A stretch of DNA of 64,000 nt from Halorussus litoreus (GTDB lineage Archaea > Halobacteriota > Halobacteria > Halobacteriales > Haladaptataceae), in NCBI RefSeq assembly GCF_003382685.1, contig NZ_KZ859509.1:45528-109527 (forward strand), in the 5' to 3' direction. Of this stretch, positions 1-8,437 are shown in pieces. Under the pieces are notes generated by a model. That model saw only the letters and a list, made by a program, of their open reading frames with translations. It searched no databases and was not told the origin of the DNA. Each line of letters opens with the position of its first letter. The first letter of the stretch is position 1. A program made the translations under genes and the position numbers.

Positions 1-275
1 CGACACTGGCCGAACTCGAGGTCGAGCAGGTCCACGACGTTCCCGGGGTCGGCCTCCCGATGCTGGTCGAGACCGGTGATGCCCACGTCGGCCGCGCCGT
101 CGCTGACGTACTCGGGGATGTCGGCGGCGCGAGCGAACAGCAGCGTGACCTCGGGGTCGACCGTGTCGGCGTACAGTTTTCGGTCCGCGCCATCCACGGC
201 GTGCAGGCCCGCGCGTTCGAGCAGTTCCATCGACGGGTCGTGGAGTCGGCCTTTGTTCGGGACGGCGATCCTCAT
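1..275 (-). CDS. hisG: ATP phosphoribosyltransferase, 5' part only
   Basis: This is the first enzyme of histidine biosynthesis, which joins ATP and PRPP; it is cytosolic. The ATG at 273-275 opens [11 protein letters not shown], the usual HisG N-terminus, and the first 91 residues are present, including the segment [11 protein letters not shown] that is typical of the family. The gene runs off the left edge of the window, so the remaining two thirds, including any C-terminal regulatory domain, cannot be judged. The start is chosen because [10 protein letters not shown] is the conserved beginning of the protein. Confidence 0.93.
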   Translation of the reverse strand, partial: MRIAVPNKGRLHDPSMELLERAGLHAVDGADRKLYADTVDPEVTLLFARAADIPEYVSDGAADVGITGLDQHREADPGNVVDLLDLEFGQC

Positions 276-918
276 GTGTTGGGTCGAGGTTCGCGTTCCC
301 GGGGGAACTACCTTTCGTCACACAGCAAGGCTCGCCGATAATCAGTTCAGTTTCGGTTTTTGGAGGTGTTCTTCGCAGTCATCGACTTCTGACTGGGAGT
401 CGGGAGCTGTGCGAGTAGTTAGGGGTCCATCCGGGAACCGGGAAGAACCGGGAAGCAGTTAGCTACTGCTTGCGCCTCGGAGAGACCGCGACCGCACAAC
501 ACCGCGACCGCGAGCCTCACGCCTCCCCAGCCGCCTCACTTCCTCACTGCGTTCGGTCGTTCGTCCCTCGCACGCTAGGGCACGACGCGCGAACGCGTCG
601 CGGCCAAACGCACGCCGGACGGTTACTTCACCGAGCGCAATCGGTGGTTCGTCCAAAGGTTCAAGTACGAAAGCGGGACGAAACCGGCCCGTGACCTGAA
701 TCCGGCCGGAGCGCCCCAGCGGTCGCGCGGTGCGCAGCGCTCCGGGTGTGCATCGCTTCGCGACGCGAGACGTCGAGCGGCGACGCCGCGAGACGCGAAC
801 GCCAGCGCGCCGCCTGTCAGCCCTCAGTTCGCCAGTCGGTCGTCTGTCCCGCGAAGGCGTCCCGTTCGCGCTGGACCGAAGGACAATCGATTTGGTCCCG
901 GCGCGAACACGCCGCGAC
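276..918. other. Intergenic region without a recognisable gene
   Basis: This stretch separates the divergent hisG and M48-like genes. It holds one copy of the dispersed hairpin-ended repeat (459-618). The remaining sequence (about 619-918) is GC-rich and has open frames on both strands, but none resembles a protein, and no clear TATA box was recognised close to the M48-like start. Confidence 0.5.
459..618 (+). repeat. Dispersed hairpin-ended repeat, copy A
   Basis: It begins with the shared head TTAGCTACTGCTTGCGCC, continues with an ACCGCGACC-rich stretch and the shared core CCTCCCCAGCC, and then TCGTCCCTCGC. It ends with a small hairpin (CGACGCG-CGAA-CGCGTCG) and ACGCCGG. The same order of parts recurs at 4785, 23890 (reverse), 39033, 45824, 59078 (reverse) and 59234. 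Confidence 0.75.
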
Positions 919-2079
919 ATGGCCCTCCCAGCCGTCGCTGACCCGGTCGCCGTCCCGGACCCGGCGATAGCGGTCGGCGTCGTCGCCATCCTCTCGTTCG
1001 CCGCCGTCCGGCTGTACGCGTGGCGCGCCGCGAAGGAATCCCCGAAGACCGCGATGCGACGACTCCGCATCGCAGTCGGAGTCGGGACGGTCCTGACGGG
1101 GCTGGTCGCGCTGTTCGCCGCGGTCGGAACGGACGCGCTCGACCTGACCGAGGCCGCGCTCCGGGCCGCGAGCCCTACGCTTGCCGAATCGCCAGTTGGC
1201 GCGGTGTTGACGTGGGTTCCGACCATCCTCGGCGTCACGGTCGCAATCGAGGCGAGCTACCTCGGCGCGTTCCCCTACGTCCGCGAGATTCGGGACCTCG
1301 ACGTGTCGGCCGCGTCGGCCGCGTGGAGCGTGGCGAAGATCGTCGGCCTCTTCTTCGCGCTGATGATCGCCGTCATCGGCACGATGAACCTGCTCCCGGC
1401 GAGCGCGTTCGCGTCGACGCTCTCGGTACTCGCGTTCCTATTCCTCGTCGCAGCCGTCGTTCTCGGCGTCCAGCCGTGGATCCTCGCGCTTCTGAACGAC
1501 GTTCGGGAGCCGACCGACGCCGAGCGCGAGCGCATCGTCGGACTCTGCGAGACGGCGGACGTCTCGGCCCACGAGATTCGAGTCCTCGACCTCGACTCGA
1601 ACAGCGTCCCGACCGCCATCCTCGCGGGCCTGCCGGGCCGCCGCCGTCTGCTGGTCACAACCGACTTGCTCGCGGACCTCGACGACGAAAAAGCGACAGC
1701 CGTACTCGCCAGCAAGACCGGCCGCGCGAAACGCTACTACCGGGAGGCCAAGCTGGGCGTCCTCTTCGCCGTCGCGGCACCCGTCCTCGGGCTGGCCGCT
1801 GGTGATCTCCAGCGGCTCACGGGACTGGCCCCCGGCACGCTGGCCCTCGGCATCGTCGCGCTCGCGGTCGTTCTCCTGTGGCTCGGCAGGCGACTCGTCT
1901 ACGCCGCGGACGACTACGCGGTCGGGCGGGTCGGCGCGGAGACGTTCGTGGAGACGCTCGAAACGCTGGCCGACGACCAGCAGGTCTCCTACGAGTCGGG
2001 TCGGCTGCTGAGCCTCCTGCTGATGCGGCCCTCGCTCGGCGACAGGCTCGACCGGCTTTGGGATCGGCTCGACGAGTGA
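919..2079 (+). CDS. M48-type (HtpX/Ste24-like) membrane protein lacking the zinc motif
   Basis: This is a 386-residue integral membrane protein with about four hydrophobic segments in the N-terminal half, a cytosolic-looking middle and a further hydrophobic pair near residues 285-330. The middle (ASEIRVLDLDSN-like region, PGRRRLLVTTDLL) matches the layout of M48 peptidases, in which the next element should be an HExxH zinc site after an AVLAHE-type lead. Here the equivalent reads TAVLASKTGRAKRYYR, so both histidines and the glutamate are gone. It is therefore probably a non-catalytic relative. The ATG at 919 gives a membrane segment directly after the N-terminus; a longer GC-rich upstream reading is less likely. 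The gene is followed by an MTA/SAH deaminase 85 bases downstream. Confidence 0.7.
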   Translation: MALPAVADPVAVPDPAIAVGVVAILSFAAVRLYAWRAAKESPKTAMRRLRIAVGVGTVLTGLVALFAAVGTDALDLTEAALRAASPTLAESPVGAVLTWVPTILGVTVAIEASYLGAFPYVREIRDLDVSAASAAWSVAKIVGLFFALMIAVIGTMNLLPASAFASTLSVLAFLFLVAAVVLGVQPWILALLNDVREPTDAERERIVGLCETADVSAHEIRVLDLDSNSVPTAILAGLPGRRRLLVTTDLLADLDDEKATAVLASKTGRAKRYYREAKLGVLFAVAAPVLGLAAGDLQRLTGLAPGTLALGIVALAVVLLWLGRRLVYAADDYAVGRVGAETFVETLETLADDQQVSYESGRLLSLLLMRPSLGDRLDRLWDRLDE

Positions 2080-2164
2080 CGAGGACGCCTGTCGGCGGTC
2101 GAACTCGCACTTCGCACCGGTCGAACCCGATGGATTGACACGCCGGGCGCGAGAAGGCCGACGC

Positions 2165-3463
2165 ATGACTACCCTGCGAATCGCTGGCGGCGAGGTGCTC
2201 CGACCGGACGCGTCCGTCGAGTCGGCCGACGTGCTGGTCGACGCAGACGAGGGCGAGATCCTCGCGGTCGACGACCCCGAGAACGTGCCCGAGGGCGACC
2301 ACCGCCTCGACGCCGACGGCGGACTGGTGATGCCCGGGCTGGTGAACGCCCACACTCACGTCGCGATGACGCTCTTGCGAGGCTACGCCGACGACAAGGA
2401 ACTCGACGCGTGGCTCCGGGAGGACATCTGGCCGGTCGAAGGCGAGTTGACCCCGGAGGACGTACGCGCCGGGACCGAGCTCGGCCTCGTGGAGATGATC
2501 AAGTCCGGGACCACCGCGTTCGCGGACATGTACTTCCACGTTGGCGAAGTCGCCGACGCCGTGGCCGAGTCGGGGCTGCGCGCCCGACTCGGCCACGGCG
2601 TCGTCACGGTCGGCAAGGACGAGGAGGCCGCGCGCGAGGACCTCGAAACCGGCCTGGAAGTCGCCCGGGAGTACGACGGCGCGGCAGACGGCCGCATCGA
2701 AACGGCGTTCATGCCCCACAGCCTCACGACGGTCGGCGAGGAGTACCTCAGCGAATACGTCTCGAAGGCGCGCGAGCAAGGGACGCCGATTCACTACCAC
2801 GCCAACGAGACGACCGACGAGGTCGATCCTATCGTCGACGACGCGGGCCAGCGCCCGCTGGAATACGCCCGCGAGCTCGACATGACCACCGAGGCCGACT
2901 TCGTGGCCCACGGCGTCCACGTCGACGAGACCGAAATCGACCTGCTCGCCGAGTCCGGCACAGCTGTAATCCACTGCCCGGCATCGAACATGAAGCTCGC
3001 CAGCGGGATGGCTCCGGTCGAGGAACTCCTCGACGCGGGCGTGACGGTCGGCCTCGGCACCGACGGCGCAGCCTCGAACAACGATCTGGACCTGTTCGAC
3101 GAGATGCGCGACGCCGCGATGATAGGCAAACTCGCCGCGGACGACGCCAGCGCGGTCCCGGCGGAGGCCGCGGTCCGGATGGCGACCGCGGGGAGCGCCG
3201 ACGCGCTCGGGTTCCGGAGCGGCCGAATCGAACCGGGCGCGAACGCCGACCTCGCGGTCGTGGACCTCGACGCCGCTCACCTGACGCCCCACCACGATCT
3301 GGTGAGCCACCTCGCTTACGCGGCCCGCGGGTCGGACGTGCGCCACACCGTCTGCGACGGCGCGGTGCTGATGCGCGACCGCGAGGTACTGACGCTCGAC
3401 GAAGAGGCTGTCCGGGAACGCGCCGAGGAGCGGGCCGCGGCCGCGGTCGAGCGCACGGAGTGA
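2165..3463 (+). CDS. mtaD: 5'-methylthioadenosine/S-adenosylhomocysteine deaminase-type amidohydrolase
   Basis: This is a 432-residue TIM-barrel amidohydrolase that deaminates MTA, SAH or related adenosine compounds. Visible metal and active-site motifs are NAHTHVAMTLLRG (residues about 60-72), HYHANE, AHGVHVDE and LGTDGAASNN, in the order expected for this ATZ/TRZ subgroup. The ATG at 2165 is used because MTTLRIAGGEVL starts the conserved beta-sandwich; the in-frame upstream extension is not family-like. Its presence 1.7 kb before S-adenosylhomocysteinase fits a joint role in clearing SAH. Exact substrate preference cannot be read from sequence. Confidence 0.88.
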   Translation: MTTLRIAGGEVLRPDASVESADVLVDADEGEILAVDDPENVPEGDHRLDADGGLVMPGLVNAHTHVAMTLLRGYADDKELDAWLREDIWPVEGELTPEDVRAGTELGLVEMIKSGTTAFADMYFHVGEVADAVAESGLRARLGHGVVTVGKDEEAAREDLETGLEVAREYDGAADGRIETAFMPHSLTTVGEEYLSEYVSKAREQGTPIHYHANETTDEVDPIVDDAGQRPLEYARELDMTTEADFVAHGVHVDETEIDLLAESGTAVIHCPASNMKLASGMAPVEELLDAGVTVGLGTDGAASNNDLDLFDEMRDAAMIGKLAADDASAVPAEAAVRMATAGSADALGFRSGRIEPGANADLAVVDLDAAHLTPHHDLVSHLAYAARGSDVRHTVCDGAVLMRDREVLTLDEEAVRERAEERAAAAVERTE

Positions 3464-3621
3464 CCCGTCGTTCTCCTCGCTAACCTGCCAGTTCGGTTGC
3501 GGAAACGCGCCGTTGAAGATACCGCTTGAACGGTGAGAACTATTTTTGAACAGTTTAACGGATTCTCGTCGCCTCTCACGCAAAGGATGAACGCTGCGAA
3601 CGAGATGTACGGCAATCGGGG

Positions 3622-3630
3622 TTTAATCGG
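3622..3630 (+). promoter_or_regulatory. TATA-like box of the acidic secreted protein gene
   Basis: The sequence GGTTTAATCGG is centred about 27 bases before the ATG at 3654. This spacing is that of a haloarchaeal TATA box for a leaderless transcript. Confidence 0.5.
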
Positions 3631-3653
3631 TCATTTCCCATAGGACCGAGTGC

Positions 3654-4532
3654 ATGACATCGAAGAAATCGCTGCTCGCCGTGGCACTCGCGGGACTGCT
3701 CGTCCTGTCGAGCCTCGCGGCCGCGGACGTCGCACCGAGCGCAGCCATGGACGCAACTGGCAACGATCTGACGGTCGGCGTCGAGAACGTCGGCAACGAC
3801 GGCGCGACGGTGACGGTGACGCAGAACGACACCGCGGTCGAGAACGCCTCGGTGACCGTGGCAACGACCGACGACGAATCGTACGCGGGCACGGGCGAGT
3901 ACGAGACCGGCGAGAACGGGACCGTCTCGCTCCCGGAACCGGAAGAGAACGTGAGCGTGGACGTTACGGCCGCGAAGGACAACGCCACCGGCTCCACGAC
4001 CGCGACGATCACCGCCGCCGGTGACGGATCCGACGACGGCGACGACCCGGACGAGTCCGACGACGAGTCGTTCGGACAGATCGTCTCGTCGTACGTCCAC
4101 GAGATGCTGAACGCGAGCGACGACGGCGGCCCCATCGGACAGGTCGTCTCGGAGTTCGTGACCGAGAACAACCCCGGTAACGCCGACGAGAACCGCCCGG
4201 ACCACGCGGGCCAACCCGACGACGCCGGCCCCGACGAGGGTGACGACGCGGAGAACGAAACCGACGAGAACGAGACCGAGGAGGACGGCGAGCGCGGCCC
4301 GCCCGACCACGCGGGTAACGACGACAAGCACGACGACCACAAGCAGAAGAACGACCAAGAGGACGGCGACGAGACGGACGACGAGGAGACCGACGATGAA
4401 GAGACCGAGCAGAGCGACGAAGAGGACGAAACCGAGGACGATTCGGACGACGAAGAAGATGACGAGGAGGACGACGATGACGACGGATCGCAGGGTCCGC
4501 CGGACCACGCTGGCAACGGTAACGGCAACTGA
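3654..4532 (+). CDS. Secreted, extremely acidic low-complexity protein
   Basis: This 292-residue protein has a Sec-type signal (MTSKKSLLAVALAGLLVLSS, cleavage probably after SLAAA). A short beta-rich domain (about residues 38-125, with many N-x-T/S sequons) is followed by a tail of more than 100 residues made almost entirely of Asp, Glu, Thr and Asn. The motif G/R-P-P/D-D-H-A-G recurs three times (near residues 183, 220 and 281), the last one at the C-terminus. No catalytic signature is seen. It may be a surface or matrix protein; Ca or other cation binding by the tail is only a guess. The opposite strand is open across the tail because of codon bias and is not a gene. Confidence 0.75.
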   Translation: MTSKKSLLAVALAGLLVLSSLAAADVAPSAAMDATGNDLTVGVENVGNDGATVTVTQNDTAVENASVTVATTDDESYAGTGEYETGENGTVSLPEPEENVSVDVTAAKDNATGSTTATITAAGDGSDDGDDPDESDDESFGQIVSSYVHEMLNASDDGGPIGQVVSEFVTENNPGNADENRPDHAGQPDDAGPDEGDDAENETDENETEEDGERGPPDHAGNDDKHDDHKQKNDQEDGDETDDEETDDEETEQSDEEDETEDDSDDEEDDEEDDDDDGSQGPPDHAGNGNGN

Positions 4533-4645
4533 GTAGTTTCGATCCGCTGATATTCGCTGTTCTTCTGTTTTTCGTAGGAGTCAGCTTCGTTCGTCTCTTC
4601 TGATTCTCGAAATCCAGTATGTTGAGCATACTTGACTTTTGAAAT

Positions 4646-4752
4646 CCGGCGCGCGCGCGAGCAACGCGCGCGAGGGACGACCGAGCGCAGCGAGGGAGGA
4701 GGTTGGGGAGGTGTGAGGTTGCGGCGACTCCTATGTACCGGCAGAAGCTAGC
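4646..4752 (-). repeat. Dispersed hairpin-ended repeat, copy B
   Basis: Read on the minus strand it begins GAAGCTAGCTTCTGCC, has the core CCTCACACCTCCCCAACC and TCGTCCCTCGC, and ends in the hairpin GCGCGCG-TTGCT-CGCGCGC followed by GCCGG. It is shorter than the other copies because the ACCGC-rich stretch is reduced. Confidence 0.75.
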
Positions 4753-4784
4753 TTCGTGATTCTTTGATTGACTGGTCGGGCTGA

Positions 4785-4999
4785 GCTAGCTACTGCCTCG
4801 ACATATGGGAACCGCACAGCACCGCACCGCGACAGCCTCGTCCTCCCCAGCCGCCTGCGTTGCTCGGCCTCCGTTTCACTCCGGCCTACGCTACTCGACC
4901 CTCGCGCGATTTGGCGCGACACGAGGCACCGGCAGACAACCCGCGTCTGCCGAGCAGTCGGTCGCTCCGCTCCCGACAACCGCGCCAGCACGCGCCGGG
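4785..4999 (+). repeat. Dispersed hairpin-ended repeat, copy C
   Basis: It starts GCTAGCTACTGCCTCG, has an ACCGCACAGCACCGC-type stretch and the core CCTCCCCAGCC, and ends ACGCGCCGGG. The terminal part is longer and more diverged than in other copies. Confidence 0.65.
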
Positions 5000-5150
5000 T
5001 GGAATGCCACACCGAGCGTGACGAGCGGAAATCAGTCTCGCGCGACCTGAGGACGTGATCATAAGAAGCGACGAACGAAGTCCAACCTGCTATCCCGCAT
5101 TTCAGTCCGCCTTCGGTAGCGTTTTGAGCGCGGTGGCCCTCAGTTCGTGT

Positions 5151-6434
5151 ATGACGGACTACCCGACGATCAGCGAGCGGGTCGACGACCTCGCTACTGC
5201 TCGCACTGAGGGCCACCGGAAGATGGACTGGGCGCGCGAACACATGCCGATCCTGACCGCGCTGCAGGCCGAGTTCGAGGCCGAGCAGCCGCTGGCCGAC
5301 CAGCGCATCGGGATGGCGATGCACGTCGAGGCCAAGACCGCCGTGCTGGTCGAGACCCTCGCCGACGGCGGCGCGGAGGTCGCCATCACCGGCTGCAACC
5401 CGCTGTCGACCCACGACGACGTGAGCGCTGCGCTCGACGAGCACCCGAACATCACCTCCTACGCCGAGCACGGCGTCGACGACGAGGCGTACTACGGAGC
5501 CATCGAGGCGGTCATCGCCCACGAGCCGACGATCACGGTCGACGACGGGATGGACCTCGTGGCGGCCATCCACGAGGACTACCCCGAACTCATCGACTCT
5601 ATCGTCGGCGGGGCCGAGGAGACCACCACGGGCGTCCACCGACTGCGCGCGATGGACGAGGACGGCGAGCTGAAGTACCCCGTCTTCGCCGTGAACGACA
5701 CGCCGATGAAGCGGCTGTTCGACAACGTCCACGGCACGGGCGAGTCCTCGCTGGCCAACATCGCGATGACCACGAACCTCTCGTGGGCGGGCAAGGACGT
5801 GGTCGTCGCGGGCTACGGCGACTGCGGCCGCGGCGTCGCAAAGAAGGCCTCGGGCCAGAACGCGAACGTCGTCGTTACCGAGGTCGAGCCCCGCCGCGCG
5901 CTGGAGGCGCACATGGAGGGCTACGACGTGATGCCGATGAACGAGGCCGCGGAGATCGGCGACGTGTTCCTCACGACCACGGGCAACCGCGACGTCATCA
6001 CTCGGGAGGACTTCGAGAAGATGGACGACGGCGTCCTGCTCGCGAACGCGGGTCACTTCGACGTGGAGGTCAACCTCGACCAGCTCTCGGAGCTGGCGGT
6101 CGACCAGCGCGAGGCCCGCGATGGCGTCCGGGAGTACGAGATGGCGGACGGCCGCAGGCTCAACGTCCTCGCTGAGGGCCGGCTCGTGAATCTGGCCTCG
6201 CCCATCGCGCTGGGCCACCCGGTCGAGGTGATGGACCAGAGCTTCGGCGTGCAGGCCGCCGCAGTCCGCGAGTTGGTCGAGAACGGGAAGGCGTACGACG
6301 CCGGAGTCCACGACGTGCCCGACGGACTGGACCGCGAAATCGCCGAGATCAAGCTCGACGCCGAGGGCGTCGAGTACGACGAGCTGACGCCCGAGCAGGC
6401 CGAATACATGGACAGCTGGCAGCACGGGACGTGA
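5151..6434 (+). CDS. ahcY: S-adenosylhomocysteinase
   Basis: It hydrolyses SAH to adenosine and homocysteine and so keeps SAM-dependent methylation running. The 427-residue length is typical. The NAD-binding loop is VVVAGYGDCGRGVAKKASG (about residues 215-233), preceded by the substrate segment VFAVNDTPMKRLFDN, and TGNRDVI and NAGHFDVEV follow as expected. The ATG at 5151 (MTDYPTISERV) is chosen; the longer in-frame start upstream lies in non-conserved sequence. The 62-bp duplicated mini-ORF region follows after about 90 bases. Confidence 0.95.
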   Translation: MTDYPTISERVDDLATARTEGHRKMDWAREHMPILTALQAEFEAEQPLADQRIGMAMHVEAKTAVLVETLADGGAEVAITGCNPLSTHDDVSAALDEHPNITSYAEHGVDDEAYYGAIEAVIAHEPTITVDDGMDLVAAIHEDYPELIDSIVGGAEETTTGVHRLRAMDEDGELKYPVFAVNDTPMKRLFDNVHGTGESSLANIAMTTNLSWAGKDVVVAGYGDCGRGVAKKASGQNANVVVTEVEPRRALEAHMEGYDVMPMNEAAEIGDVFLTTTGNRDVITREDFEKMDDGVLLANAGHFDVEVNLDQLSELAVDQREARDGVREYEMADGRRLNVLAEGRLVNLASPIALGHPVEVMDQSFGVQAAAVRELVENGKAYDAGVHDVPDGLDREIAEIKLDAEGVEYDELTPEQAEYMDSWQHGT

Positions 6435-6495
6435 ATGCGGACTTATTCGTGTAGGTAGTATCTCCACCCGACTTTGCGTGGTTATCTACGCAAAC

Positions 6496-6500
6496 TTTAT
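6496..6500 (+). promoter_or_regulatory. TATA-like box before the duplicated mini-ORF
   Basis: AACTTTATGC lies 24-28 bases before the ATG at 6524, the spacing of a leaderless haloarchaeal promoter. Confidence 0.45.
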
Positions 6501-6523
6501 GCAACATCGCATACTATCTGTAC

Positions 6524-6681
6524 ATGTCCGGTGGCAAGGAAGACGATGATCCCTCAGTGAAGGGGTATGAGACTTCCAGAGCCACCCGCTTGACGGTTCG
6601 GAAGACGATGATCCCTCAGTGAAGGGGTATGAGACTTCCAATGCCGTTGAGTGGCGTTTTACAAAAGACGATTATCAATAA
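6524..6681 (+). pseudogene. Mini-ORF disrupted by a 62-bp tandem duplication
   Basis: From ATG 6524 the frame reads MSGGKEDDDPSVKGYETS and then, because the 41-base block 6538-6578 is repeated at 6600-6640 with a period of 62 bases (not a multiple of three), it leaves the original frame and stops at 6622. In the second copy the original frame is resumed as EDDDPSVKGYETS followed by NAVEWRFTKDDYQ and a stop at 6681. Removing one repeat unit would give one intact 31-residue protein. Its end overlaps the 3' end of the DUF3800 gene on the other strand. Function is unknown; a small partner of the DUF3800 protein is possible but not shown. Confidence 0.45.
6538..6640 (+). repeat. Two identical 41-bp direct repeats, 62-bp period
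   Basis: Copies lie at 6538-6578 and 6600-6640 with a 21-base gap. Each can fold: outer stem GGAAG/CTTCC, inner stem ATCCCT/AGGGGT around loop CAGTGA. The first copy is also flanked by GGTGGC and GCCACC. With two units and a 21-base gap this is better explained as a coding-sequence duplication than as a CRISPR array. Confidence 0.85.
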
Positions 6682-7345
6682 AGGTCGCGGCGTCTTCACA
6701 CGAGGAGTCTTTCGTGTAACTCCGCCACGAATACGCGACTAAATCTGCAATTTGGATGCCCGGAGTTCGACTGCTGTCTCTTGTTTCCACGTTGATTTCT
6801 GTTCCTTGTAGCTCTGCGAGTAAATCACAAACCTCGTTTGCAGGTGTTCGCCAGACATCAGCATCTGGAACAAGATGAATCTCGTTTATTTGGTCTAAGT
6901 CAACGAGATCACCATCTGTGAGGGGACTTAGAATTCTGGCCAGAGATAGTCGCTGAAGAACGTGGGGAACATCTGCCTCGGCCATATAATCAGCTAAAAC
7001 CTGTTTCCCTAACTCTGGGTTGAAGCTATGATGAGAACATTGAAATGGAGTATCCTGCCTCCACGGATACGGTGGGTCGGCGATTGTTCCGTCTTTGTAT
7101 GTAGCTCCCTCGAAAGTCTTGAGAAAGGACCCGAGGCGGTCTTTTGGTAACTGACTTCCTTTTAGTTCGTCTACATGGCCAATATCACGTATGTCCGAGA
7201 TATGTCTTGACAGTTCTTCACGAGCGTTATCGAAGATATACTGGGGAGAATTATTCGACAGACACCAACAACCGGCAACCGTGTAGTATTCTCCTCGGGC
7301 GTGCTGACCACTCTCATCTACGAAAATATAGAGGTCCTCAGCCAT
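6659..7345 (-). CDS. DUF3800 domain protein
   Basis: This 228-residue protein begins MAEDLYIFVDESGQ and ends with IQIADLVAYSWRSY, the two hallmark segments of DUF3800, a predicted RNase H-fold family often found near mobile or defence genes. The acidic residues of the N-terminal FVDESG and the C-terminal IADL segment would form the presumed metal site. The gene is clearly AT-richer than its neighbours, which suggests recent acquisition. It faces the broken mini-ORF and is divergent from the alpha/beta hydrolase. Its biochemical activity is unproven for the family. Confidence 0.8.
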   Translation of the reverse strand: MAEDLYIFVDESGQHARGEYYTVAGCWCLSNNSPQYIFDNAREELSRHISDIRDIGHVDELKGSQLPKDRLGSFLKTFEGATYKDGTIADPPYPWRQDTPFQCSHHSFNPELGKQVLADYMAEADVPHVLQRLSLARILSPLTDGDLVDLDQINEIHLVPDADVWRTPANEVCDLLAELQGTEINVETRDSSRTPGIQIADLVAYSWRSYTKDSSCEDAATFIDNRLL

Positions 7346-7483
7346 GCTATATTCAATATCCGACTGTTAACGTTTATAGCTATTAATGACTACGAAGTTC
7401 CTCCCACACTCCACCGTTCGTCGAGATCTGATGCTGAGAAAGTAGGTGATCGTTTTTCCTGTTCGGTAACAAAGTCACGTCCT

Positions 7484-8437
7484 ATGCCCCTCGACCACGC
7501 CGCCGACCCGAGCCCCGAGGCCGAACGCTTCCTCGACGCGGTCGCGGACCTCTGTGACCACTACGACCTTTCAGCCGAGTCCCAGTACGCCGACCTACCC
7601 GACCCCACAGATAAAGTCCACTATCTCACAGCGGGCGAAGGACCGCCGCTCCTGCTGCTCCACGGCCTGAGCACCACCAGCGCGTCGTGGATCCCGATAT
7701 TCGATGCGCTGACCGACCAGTTCACCGTGTACGCGCCCGACCGGCCGGGCAGGGGGCTCTCGACCGCGGTGGACTACCGCGAGACGGGGTTCCGAGAGTT
7801 CGGCGTCTCGTACGTGGCCGAGTTGCTCGACGCGCTCGGCGTCGAGGAGGCCGCGGTGATGGGCAACTCGCTCGGCGGGTTCCAGACGCTCGCGCTGACC
7901 CTCGACCACTCCGAGCGCGTGACTCGGCAGTGTCTCATCGGTGCGCCCGCAGGCCTGACAACCGACCTGCCGATCTTTTTCCGAATACTCGATCTGCCCG
8001 TGCTCGGTGACTGGCTGTTCGACTACGTCGAGGAGGAGTCGGTCGAGGACGCCCGGCGGGCGTACCGCCAGATGAACGTCGAGGACGACTCGGCGATCCC
8101 CGACGCCTACCTCCGGCCGGGCGTGGTCGGCGAGCGCCTGCCCGGCCAGCGCGAGAGCCTGCGGTCGCTGATGGAGACGCTCGGCTCGATGTGGGGACTG
8201 AACTCGCAGTTCGACCTGTCGGCTGCGCTTCCGGCGGTCGAGACGCCCACGCGGTTCGTCTGGGGCACCGAGGACTACTTCTGGCCGCCCTCGGTGGGTC
8301 GGCCGATGGCGAGTGCGATGGCGAACGCCGACTTCGTGACCCTCCACGACCACGGCCACACCCCGTGGCTCGAACCCGGCGACGAGGCGACCGAGGCGGC
8401 CGTGGAGTTTCTGGCGGGCGAGGTGGGTCCCGGATAG
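7484..8437 (+). CDS. Alpha/beta-fold hydrolase
   Basis: This is a 317-residue cytosolic hydrolase of unknown substrate. The oxyanion region is LLLLHGLSTTS, the nucleophile elbow GNSLGG (Ser near residue 128), the acid is probably the Asp of WGTEDYFW, and the base is the His of HDHGHTPWLE. The ATG at 7484 (MPLDHAADPSPEAERF) is used; the AT-rich upstream extension belongs to the DUF3800 promoter region. Esterase, lipase or haloperoxidase-like activity are all possible. It ends one base before the convergent FNT gene. Confidence 0.85.
   Translation: MPLDHAADPSPEAERFLDAVADLCDHYDLSAESQYADLPDPTDKVHYLTAGEGPPLLLLHGLSTTSASWIPIFDALTDQFTVYAPDRPGRGLSTAVDYRETGFREFGVSYVAELLDALGVEEAAVMGNSLGGFQTLALTLDHSERVTRQCLIGAPAGLTTDLPIFFRILDLPVLGDWLFDYVEEESVEDARRAYRQMNVEDDSAIPDAYLRPGVVGERLPGQRESLRSLMETLGSMWGLNSQFDLSAALPAVETPTRFVWGTEDYFWPPSVGRPMASAMANADFVTLHDHGHTPWLEPGDEATEAAVEFLAGEVGPG

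Larger units (their letters stand above)
4533..5150. other. Intergenic region holding two head-to-head repeat copies
   Basis: No protein gene is seen between the acidic secreted protein and ahcY. The space is mostly filled by dispersed repeat copies B (reverse) and C (forward), whose GCTAGC heads face each other 32 bases apart. The last 150 bases contain the ahcY upstream region. Confidence 0.6.

Noticed and set aside
3576..4508. Valine-rich reading frame antisense to the acidic secreted protein
   Set aside because: It is the mirror of Asp/Glu codons and has no start context or family features.
6538..6640. CRISPR array
   Set aside because: Only two units, a 21-base gap and 41-base repeats with coding character; no leader or cas genes nearby.
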